From contig CANHLD010000068.1 of assembly GCA_947461325.1 (NCBI GenBank), forward strand, positions 1-8,828: a DNA stretch of 8,828 nucleotides. Reading direction: 5' to 3'. This stretch comes from Comamonadaceae bacterium (lineage in GTDB: Bacteria; Pseudomonadota; Gammaproteobacteria; Burkholderiales; Burkholderiaceae_C). Within the stretch, counting starts at the first letter, position 1. Each line of letters begins with the position of its first letter. The notes under the pieces are model-generated. The model saw only the letters and a program-made list of their open reading frames with translations, was not told the origin of the DNA and made no database searches. This document shows positions 1 to 5,228 of the stretch, piece by piece. Position numbers and translations under genes: made by a program.

Positions 1-343
1 CACCAACTGGATGGCACGCACCAGCATGGAAATCGACTCGGGATGTTTATACATAAGCGGTGCGGCGGAGTTTGACGACAGGCCAGGTCCGGTGCGCGAC
101 GCACTGGCCAGTTCTGTGAAAACATGGCTGACCGCATTGCACCGTGCGGTTGTTCAAGCACGCGATGAAAAGCACTTGTCAACCGACACAGATGCCACAC
201 AAATGTCTTTTGAAATACATGGATTGATTTTGGCTTTGCATTACGAAGCGCGGTTTTTGAAATCCTCAAAAAGTTTGAACCGCGCCAAACAGGGTTTTGA
301 ACATATTCTTCAGCGCTACGGCGCCAACTCATTGAAAGACTGA
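1..343 (+). CDS. TetR/AcrR-family transcriptional regulator, C-terminal part (5' end outside window)
   Basis: The reading frame is open from base 2 to the TGA at 341-343, giving about 113 residues, so this is the 3' part of a gene that starts upstream. The helix-turn-helix that would prove the family is not in the window. The call rests on the ligand-binding part: the sequence around GCLYISGAAEFDDRPGPVRD resembles the C-terminal domain of TetR regulators found beside acyl-CoA dehydrogenase genes (recalled resemblance, no search run). The remainder is helical and ends in a basic amphipathic stretch near FLKSSKSLNRAKQGFEHIL. The next gene begins one base after the stop codon, so the two are almost certainly co-transcribed and may be translationally coupled. 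By inference it is a repressor of this fatty-acid operon that responds to an acyl-CoA or a related ligand. The ligand cannot be read from the sequence. Confidence 0.8.
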   Translation, partial: TNWMARTSMEIDSGCLYISGAAEFDDRPGPVRDALASSVKTWLTALHRAVVQARDEKHLSTDTDATQMSFEIHGLILALHYEARFLKSSKSLNRAKQGFEHILQRYGANSLKD

Positions 344-344
344 A

Positions 345-2141
345 ATGCCTATTTACAACCCGCCATTGCGAGACATGGAATTTGTCTTGAACGAAGTGCT
401 TGATGTGCCCGCCCAACTCAGCCAACTTCCCGCACATGCTGAACTCGACAGCGACACCATCGCTGCCATTTTGGAAGAGGGCGGTAAATTTGCAAGCGAA
501 GTTTTGTTACCGCTTAACGGTGTGGGCGACAGGCAAGGCTGTTCGCTCGATACACAGACACATGAAGTAAAAACACCCGAGGGTTTTAAACAAGCCTTTG
601 AAAAATATGTTGAAGGTGGATGGCCAGCACTCAGTTGCGACCCGGCGTTTGGCGGTCAAGGCTTGCCTTTGGTGGTGAACCAGTGTTTTTACGAAATGCT
701 CAATAGCGCCAATCAGGCCTGGACCATGTATCCGGGTCTGACCCATGGTGCTTATGAATGTCTTCATGCACATGGCACAGAAGAACAAAAACAACTGTAC
801 CTGCCTAAACTCACCAATGGCGAATGGACAGGCACCATGTGCTTGACGGAGGCGCATTGCGGCACTGACTTAGGACTCTTGCGTACCAAAGCCGAACCGC
901 AGGCCGATGGCAGTTACAAGCTCACCGGCAATAAAATTTTCATCAGTGCAGGTGAACATGACTTTGTCAGCAACATCGTGCATTTGGTGTTGGCCAGACT
1001 GCCGGATGCACCGGTGGGCAGCAAAGGCATCAGTTTGTTTGTGGTGCCCAAATTCACGGTGCATCCCGATGGCACATTGGGCGACCGAAACGGCATTTAT
1101 TGCGGCGGCTTAGAGCACAAAATGGGCATACACGGCAACGCCACTTGTCAAATGGTGCTCGACGGCGCGGTCGGCACTTTGGTGGGGCAACCCCATAAAG
1201 GCTTGGCAGCCATGTTCGTCATGATGAATGCAGCCCGTATTGGTGTGGGCATGCAGTCATTGGGGTTGACCGAGGTGGCATACCAAAACGCATTGGCCTA
1301 CGCCAAAGAACGGATTCAATCGCGCAGTTTGTCTGGTGTTAAAAACCCCTCACAACCGGCAGACAGCATTTTGGTGCACCCGGATGTGAGAAAAATGCTG
1401 CTCACTGCCAAGGCCTATGCAGAAGGTGGCCGGGCATTGAATTTGTATTGCGCTTTGCTGATCGATCAAGAGTTGAATCACCCTGATGAAACTGTGCGCA
1501 AAGACGCCGCAGAAATGGTGGCCATGCTCACTCCAATCGTGAAAGCATTCATCACCGATAACGGTTGGATCGCCACTTCATCATGCTTGCAAGTCTTGGG
1601 CGGCCACGGCTTTATCAGCGAATGGGGCATGGAGCAATATGTGCGCGACGCCCGTATCAACATGATTTACGAAGGCACCAACACCATCCAAAGCTTGGAC
1701 TTGCTGGGCCGCAAAGTGTTGGGTAACCAAGGCGCCACGCTGAAAAAATTTGGCAAATTGATTGCGCAGTTGGTAGCTGAGGAAACTGACAATGAGGACA
1801 TGGTGCCGTTCCTACAACCACTGGCCAAACTCGGTCAGCAAATGACGGCATTCACAGGCGAAATCGGCATGAAAGCCTTGTCCAATGCGGATGAAGTTGG
1901 AGCAGCTTCAGTGGACTATCTGCGCGTCACCGGTCATTTGGTGTTCGGTTATTTTTGGGCTCGCATGGCGCAAGTAGCATTCCAAAAAATAGCTGCAGGC
2001 AGTAATGATCCGTTTTACAAAGCCAAAATTCAAACCGCACGTTTTTACTATTCCAGGTTGTTCCCCGAAACCGCGTCTTTGATGTTGACTGCACGATCCG
2101 GCAGCGATGTATTGATGGACACGGCAGAAGTATTTTCTTGA
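345..2141 (+). CDS. Acyl-CoA dehydrogenase with extra C-terminal domain (DmdC-like branch)
   Basis: This is a predicted cytosolic FAD enzyme that oxidises an acyl-CoA to the trans-2-enoyl-CoA, the first step of beta-oxidation. The 598 residues match the long branch of the family, about 200 residues more than classical short- and medium-chain enzymes. The opening MPIYNPPLRDMEFVL is typical of this branch. The FAD/substrate motif CLTEAHCGTD lies at 166-175. The region QVLGGHGF at 416-423 is followed by IYEGTN at 441-446, where Glu443 is the expected catalytic base. Residues from about 470 to the end form the extra helical C-terminal domain of the branch, to which 3-methylmercaptopropionyl-CoA dehydrogenases (DmdC) also belong. 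Membership does not fix the substrate, and medium- or long-chain acyl-CoA is equally possible. The ATG follows the upstream stop by one base and has no strong ribosome site (only a GAAAGA stretch), which suggests coupling to the regulator. The reading frame is intact, with all key residues visible. Confidence 0.95.
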   Translation: MPIYNPPLRDMEFVLNEVLDVPAQLSQLPAHAELDSDTIAAILEEGGKFASEVLLPLNGVGDRQGCSLDTQTHEVKTPEGFKQAFEKYVEGGWPALSCDPAFGGQGLPLVVNQCFYEMLNSANQAWTMYPGLTHGAYECLHAHGTEEQKQLYLPKLTNGEWTGTMCLTEAHCGTDLGLLRTKAEPQADGSYKLTGNKIFISAGEHDFVSNIVHLVLARLPDAPVGSKGISLFVVPKFTVHPDGTLGDRNGIYCGGLEHKMGIHGNATCQMVLDGAVGTLVGQPHKGLAAMFVMMNAARIGVGMQSLGLTEVAYQNALAYAKERIQSRSLSGVKNPSQPADSILVHPDVRKMLLTAKAYAEGGRALNLYCALLIDQELNHPDETVRKDAAEMVAMLTPIVKAFITDNGWIATSSCLQVLGGHGFISEWGMEQYVRDARINMIYEGTNTIQSLDLLGRKVLGNQGATLKKFGKLIAQLVAEETDNEDMVPFLQPLAKLGQQMTAFTGEIGMKALSNADEVGAASVDYLRVTGHLVFGYFWARMAQVAFQKIAAGSNDPFYKAKIQTARFYYSRLFPETASLMLTARSGSDVLMDTAEVFS

Positions 2142-2166
2142 TTTGGCATTCACACCACCCCTATTT

Positions 2167-2170
2167 GGAG
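2167..2170 (+). promoter_or_regulatory. Ribosome binding site of the DUF2147 gene
   Basis: GGAG lies nine bases before the ATG at 2180. It favours this start over an in-frame codon at 2138, which would overlap the dehydrogenase gene and place 14 residues before an otherwise standard signal peptide. Confidence 0.65.
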
Positions 2171-2179
2171 ACCCCCCTC

Positions 2180-2620
2180 ATGAAAAAAATCATCAGTTTG
2201 TTGGCTGTTTTTATCAGTCTTGGCGCAAGCGCGCAAATGACCCCCGTCGGCTTATGGCACACCATAGATGACGAAACCAAGCAACCCAAAGGCGAAATTC
2301 GCATCACCGAGAACAATGGGGTGCTCAGCGGCATCGTTGGTCGCGCCTTAAAGGAAGACCCCAAAGCCAAAACCGTGTGCGATTTATGTACCGATGACCG
2401 CAAAGACCAAAAAATCATTGGCATGGAAATCATCCGTAACCTAACCCGTGAAGGCAAGGACACAGACTACACCTGGGCGGGTAAGGGAACCATCTTGGAC
2501 CCGAACAACGGCAAAGTGTATGAAGTGAAAATGGTGCCCATCGATGGCGGAAAGCGGTTACAAGTGCGCGGCTATCTAGGTATTTTTTACCGAACCCAAT
2601 TTTGGACTCGGGTCGAATAA
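2180..2620 (+). CDS. Exported DUF2147 family protein
   Basis: This gene encodes a 146-residue precursor. Residues 1-18 form a clear Sec signal peptide: MKK, a hydrophobic core, then GASA with probable cleavage before Gln19. A periplasmic protein of about 128 residues would result. The mature part reads as a small beta-rich domain: PVGLWHTIDDETKQPKGEIRI near the start, then a CxxC pair (Cys67, Cys70) in VCDLCTDDRKDQ, and the ending GYLGIFYRTQFWTRV. These are hallmarks of DUF2147 as I recall the family. No biochemical function is established for it, and none is assigned here. The CxxC could be a disulfide or a metal site. The gene sits 38 bases after the acyl-CoA dehydrogenase and 32 bases before the isomerase-like gene, on the same strand, so it appears to be part of the fatty-acid operon despite its different cellular location. 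The start was chosen from the signal peptide and the GGAG site. Confidence 0.88.
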   Translation: MKKIISLLAVFISLGASAQMTPVGLWHTIDDETKQPKGEIRITENNGVLSGIVGRALKEDPKAKTVCDLCTDDRKDQKIIGMEIIRNLTREGKDTDYTWAGKGTILDPNNGKVYEVKMVPIDGGKRLQVRGYLGIFYRTQFWTRVE

Positions 2621-2652
2621 ATACATACCTTCAAAACGTTTTTGGAAATTCC

Positions 2653-3411
2653 ATGACCTCTGTATTGCAAAACCTCGAGCACGGCGTGATGACCTTGACC
2701 CTCAACCGGGTGGACAAGAAAAACGCTTTGACTGCTCACATGTATGCGGCATTAGCTACTGCCCTCTCGAATGCAGTTGATGAAAAAGACGTGCGCGTGG
2801 TGTTGATACAAGGTCATGAGACTGTGTTCAGCGCTGGCAATGACATCGCGGATTTTTTGCAGCAACCACCAGCGAATGCCAATTCGCCGGTGTCGCTTTT
2901 TTTGCGCGGTATTGCCACGTTCCCCAAACCTTTGATCGCTTCGGTTTGCGGCCCGGCGGTCGGTGTAGGCACCACCATGTTGTTGCATTGTGACCTTGTG
3001 TATGCCGGTGACAACGCAGCGTTCTCCATGCCATTTGTCAACTTAGGGCTGTGTCCTGAAGCGGCATCAAGTTTGCTGGCTGTGCAGCTCATGGGCTACC
3101 AACGCGCTGCCGAGGCTTTGCTTTTGGGTGAACCTTTTTTGGTCGAAGTAGCCTTGGAGTTAGGCCTGATTAGCCGGGTATTGCCACCGGCCGAGGTCAA
3201 TGCATATGCCCAACAGCAAGCACAAAAAATGGCAAAAAAACCCTTGGCTTCCCTCGTCGAAACCAAGCGCCTGATGACATCCGCACGCACACCTGCTGTG
3301 TTAGCTCAAATGGATGAAGAGGCCGCTGTTTTCTCAAGGATGTTGAAAGAACCGGCTGCGGTGGAAGCCTTCAGCGCTTTCATGCAAAAGCGCAAGCCGG
3401 TTTTCAACTGA
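2653..3411 (+). CDS. Crotonase-family protein, probable delta3,delta2-enoyl-CoA isomerase (would usually be annotated enoyl-CoA hydratase)
   Basis: This is a 252-residue crotonase-fold enzyme acting on enoyl-CoA in the cytosol. The first oxyanion-hole segment FSAGNDIADF covers 59-68 and the second, CGPAVGVG, covers 99-106. The active-site acids are informative. The two hydratase glutamates (Glu144 and Glu164 in rat enzyme numbering) align with Thr108 and Phe128. The sequence PFVNLGLCPEAASS (127-140) instead carries Glu136, the position used by peroxisomal ECI2/yeast Eci1-type isomerases (PF.xLG...E). I therefore infer double-bond isomerisation of 3-enoyl-CoA rather than hydration. This rests on an alignment by eye. 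The tail VEAFSAFMQKRKPVF is the usual C-terminal helix of the family. ATG 2653 is preferred because it opens directly on the conserved start and has a weak GGAA five bases upstream. An in-frame TTG at 2602 would overlap the previous gene. The stop codon abuts that of the convergent gene. Confidence 0.9.
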   Translation: MTSVLQNLEHGVMTLTLNRVDKKNALTAHMYAALATALSNAVDEKDVRVVLIQGHETVFSAGNDIADFLQQPPANANSPVSLFLRGIATFPKPLIASVCGPAVGVGTTMLLHCDLVYAGDNAAFSMPFVNLGLCPEAASSLLAVQLMGYQRAAEALLLGEPFLVEVALELGLISRVLPPAEVNAYAQQQAQKMAKKPLASLVETKRLMTSARTPAVLAQMDEEAAVFSRMLKEPAAVEAFSAFMQKRKPVFN

Positions 3412-3783
3412 TCAAGCGGCCGGGCCGTGGCGTGTGAAATGTTTGGCAACGATGATCCACTTGCCGTCTATTTTCATCAGATTCAAATAGTCTTGCATGA
3501 TGTTGTCAAACAGCCTCAATTGAACTTTGGCAAGCGCCATTTCATCTGACAGCACATCCACCATCAAAATCATGTCATTACGCGGCGCATTCACTGACTC
3601 AGGGGATGCTCTGCCTTGCACCATGTCCCGGTAAACCTGATAGGGACGCACAACAGTTTGACCATTTTGCGTGGAATACAGAACGCAGTCTGTGTGAAAC
3701 ACCTGGTCAAACAAATCCATATTCTGGTTTTGAAGTACATCAAAATAATCTTTTAAAAAATGGTGTATGTCGTTGACAATCAT
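3412..3783 (-). CDS. Small NTF2-like (putative lumazine-binding / SnoaL-type) protein
   Basis: This gene encodes 123 residues from ATG 3783. The profile is that of the cone-shaped NTF2-like fold: an N-terminal helix pair (IHHFLKDYFDVLQNQNMDLF), then DQVFHTDCVLYSTQNGQ, a middle segment VYRDMVQGRASPESVNAPR, and C-terminal strands ALAKVQLRL..., YLNLMKIDGKWIIVAKHFTRH. The spacing and the LMKIDGKWIIVAK ending resemble the 'putative lumazine-binding' subgroup, a name that does not imply proven lumazine binding. No catalytic activity can be assigned. It has no signal peptide and is probably cytosolic. An in-frame ATG at 3849 would add 22 residues. I prefer 3783 because an AAAGGA site lies seven bases upstream and the extra residues look like non-conserved leader. 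The gene diverges from the LysR gene, so it is a plausible target of that regulator (inference from layout). Confidence 0.75.
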   Translation of the reverse strand: MIVNDIHHFLKDYFDVLQNQNMDLFDQVFHTDCVLYSTQNGQTVVRPYQVYRDMVQGRASPESVNAPRNDMILMVDVLSDEMALAKVQLRLFDNIMQDYLNLMKIDGKWIIVAKHFTRHGPAA

Positions 3784-3790
3784 GCCGGTT

Positions 3791-3796
3791 TCCTTT
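3791..3796 (-). promoter_or_regulatory. Ribosome binding site of the NTF2-like gene
   Basis: On the minus strand AAAGGA lies seven bases before the ATG at 3783-3781. It decides in favour of the shorter product over the in-frame ATG at 3849. Confidence 0.6.
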
Positions 3797-3812
3797 GGTA
3801 AAAATGAAGAAC

Positions 3813-3849
3813 TTGATTGGACGCCATGAAAAACATGGAGCATGATCAA
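3813..3849. promoter_or_regulatory. Concentric inverted repeat, candidate operator in the LysR / NTF2-like divergent region
   Basis: Two perfect 5-base inverted repeats share one centre at base 3831. The inner pair is CCATG (3824-3828) and CATGG (3834-3838) around AAAAA. The outer pair is TTGAT (3813-3817) and ATCAA (3845-3849), each six bases from the inner arm. The element occupies the middle of the 98-base gap between the two divergent starts, where a LysR regulator commonly binds to control itself and its neighbour. Assignment as an operator is inference; the symmetry itself is directly visible. I could not identify convincing -35/-10 boxes for either gene around it. Confidence 0.4.
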
Positions 3850-3881
3850 ATTTATTCGCTCAAAGGGTGAGTTTTTTTAAC

Positions 3882-4775
3882 ATGATTGATCGCATTCCTT
3901 CACTCAGCAGTTTGCGTGCTTTTGAGGCCATGGCCAGGCTTGAGCGTGTCAATTCTGTTGCCAAGGAACTGCATCTCACGCATGGCGCTGTCAGTCATCA
4001 ATTGAAATTACTGGAAGACAGCCTAGGTGTTTCCTTGTTTCATAGGCAAACAAGGCAAATGAAATTGACCGAAGCCGGGCGTACCTACGCTTACCAAGTC
4101 AGGCAGGCGCTCGATGAGCTTAGCCAGGCTTCCACGCAATTAAAACAATCGCACCGGCAAAATGAACTGACCGTGTCTGTGCTTCCTTCTTTTGCCATGC
4201 ATTGGTTGTTGCCCAAGTTGGACGATTTTCGTCAAAACCATCCTGATTTGAAATTGCATTTGCATGCCAACTTGTCGTTCACTGAATTTGAGCGAAACAG
4301 GATTGATTGCGCCATCCGTTTCGGGCATGGCCAGTGGCCAGAGGTACTGTCTGAAAAATTGATGGATGACTCATTGGTAATCGTGGGTTCACCAACCTTG
4401 ATAGGTCGCACACCCTCCGCAACTTTCACCCATTTATGGAAATTGCCCTGGCTGCATGCAGGGGAGAGTTGGAGCAGTTGGTTAATGCACGCCGGTTTGG
4501 AGATGGATGCACCTGTGGCCGCATTGCATTTCACTGACTCGACACATTTACTCGAAGCTGTACAAAGGGGCATGGGCTTGGCCTTGACCCGTCGATCTAT
4601 TGCACAAGATTTGTTACAGCGGCAGGCCTTGGTGCTTGCCTGTCCGATTGAATCCCAACATTCAGGTGCATACCATTTGGTCTGGCCGCACCGCAGTCAA
4701 AACAACCCTCATTTGCATAAGTTACGTGACTGGCTGAGTATTCAGGTGAAAAAATATCAATTGTCTCTGCGCTGA
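3882..4775 (+). CDS. LysR-family transcriptional regulator (GcvA-like)
   Basis: This is a 297-residue DNA-binding regulator of normal family length. The N-terminal winged helix-turn-helix runs from IPSLSSLRAFEAMARLERV through SVAKELHLTHGAVSHQLKLL (about 25-44) to GVSLFHRQTRQMKLTEAGR, all classic LysR features. A linker helix follows (about residues 70-93), then the periplasmic-binding-protein-like effector domain from LTVSVLPSFAMHWLLPKL to the end, including the DCAIRFGHGQW segment seen in GcvA/AmpR-like members. The effector is unknown. ATG 3882 was chosen because the protein then begins MIDRIPSLSSLRAFEA, as GcvA-type relatives do. A GTG at 3867 in the same frame would add five residues but leaves its purine-rich site too close. 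The gene diverges from the NTF2-like gene, and its last 19 bases overlap the end of the convergent thioesterase gene. Confidence 0.93.
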   Translation: MIDRIPSLSSLRAFEAMARLERVNSVAKELHLTHGAVSHQLKLLEDSLGVSLFHRQTRQMKLTEAGRTYAYQVRQALDELSQASTQLKQSHRQNELTVSVLPSFAMHWLLPKLDDFRQNHPDLKLHLHANLSFTEFERNRIDCAIRFGHGQWPEVLSEKLMDDSLVIVGSPTLIGRTPSATFTHLWKLPWLHAGESWSSWLMHAGLEMDAPVAALHFTDSTHLLEAVQRGMGLALTRRSIAQDLLQRQALVLACPIESQHSGAYHLVWPHRSQNNPHLHKLRDWLSIQVKKYQLSLR

Positions 4776-5185
4776 ATCTGTTTGGGTTTGCCGTTTGAAT
4801 CGATAGCCACATAAGTCAGATTGGCCTCAGTTACTTTCAAATAAACACCTTGCATGCTGAAGCGTTCTGCGAACACCTCTACTTTGACGGTGATCGAGGT
4901 GTTGCCTACGCGCGTGACCGAACTGAAAAAACTCAGTATGTCGCCTACCTTGACCGGTTGCTTGAAAATAAATTCATTGACTGCGACGGTCGCTATGCGT
5001 CCGTTCACATAACGGGCCGGTAAAACAGCGCCTGCCAAGTCCACCTGCGCCATGACCCAACCGCCAAAAATATCACCACTTTGGTTGCAGTCAGCCGGCA
5101 TCGGAATGACTTTGAGTACCAATTCGGCATCGTTAGGCAGGCTTTTGACTGTGTAGCGGGAATCTTTGGTGTCGGTCACAGGCAC
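4757..5185 (-). CDS. yciA: Acyl-CoA thioesterase, YciA type (single hotdog domain)
   Basis: This is a cytosolic hotdog-fold enzyme that hydrolyses acyl-CoA to free acid and CoA, and YciA members act on a broad range of chain lengths. The 142 residues match the family size. The diagnostic segment MPADCNQSGDIFGGWVMAQ spans residues 29-47, with Asp38 in GDIFGGW at the expected catalytic position. Further matches to E. coli YciA are FKQPVKVGDIL, the strand TSITVKVEVF, KVTEANLTYVAID (Glu120) and the tail NGKPKQI. Only non-ATG starts are available before the conserved core. GTG 5185 gives the full length, while GTG 5179 has a better-placed GGA eight bases upstream and would lose two residues. The gene diverges from the exporter gene with about 34 bases between starts, and its end overlaps the LysR gene by 19 bases. 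It is transcribed apart from the beta-oxidation run, so its role is more likely CoA recycling or acyl-CoA detoxification than a pathway step (inference). Confidence 0.92.
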   Translation of the reverse strand: MPVTDTKDSRYTVKSLPNDAELVLKVIPMPADCNQSGDIFGGWVMAQVDLAGAVLPARYVNGRIATVAVNEFIFKQPVKVGDILSFFSSVTRVGNTSITVKVEVFAERFSMQGVYLKVTEANLTYVAIDSNGKPKQIQRRDN

Positions 5186-5216
5186 AATCCAAGTAGTTGT
5201 TTAACTGGTATTGTGC
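5182..5216. promoter_or_regulatory. Inverted repeat in the yciA / ABC exporter divergent region, candidate operator
   Basis: GCACAAT (5182-5188) and ATTGTGC (5210-5216) form a perfect 7-base inverted repeat centred on base 5199. Inside it, AGT (5192-5194) and ACT (5204-5206) pair around the same centre, as do C5190 and G5208. The left arm covers the GTG start of yciA and the right arm ends three bases before the exporter ATG. With only about 34 bases between the two starts, a protein bound here could affect both genes. Function is inferred, and the symmetry could have arisen by chance. Confidence 0.35.
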
Positions 5217-5228
5217 TTTATGCGTCAA
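5199..5228 (-). promoter_or_regulatory. Possible promoter of yciA
   Basis: On the minus strand TTGACG (5228-5223) matches five of six bases of the -35 consensus. At 17 or 18 bases the best -10 candidates are GTTAAA or TTAAAC, each only three of six. It would give a leader of about ten bases and would place the right arm of the inverted repeat in the spacer. The -10 is weak, so this is tentative. Confidence 0.2.

Noticed and set aside
2138..2179. An upstream in-frame start for the DUF2147 gene
   Set aside because: It would overlap the dehydrogenase stop and bury a normal signal peptide behind 14 residues; GGAG at 2167-2170 supports ATG 2180.
3416..3426. GC-rich palindrome CGGCC-G-GGCCG just after the isomerase-like gene, considered as a terminator
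   Set aside because: The loop would be a single base, no T-run follows on either side, and it encodes the last residues of the NTF2-like protein.
3784..3849. The longer start of the NTF2-like gene at 3849
   Set aside because: The extra 22 residues look non-conserved and would cover the concentric inverted repeat; the AAAGGA site supports 3783.
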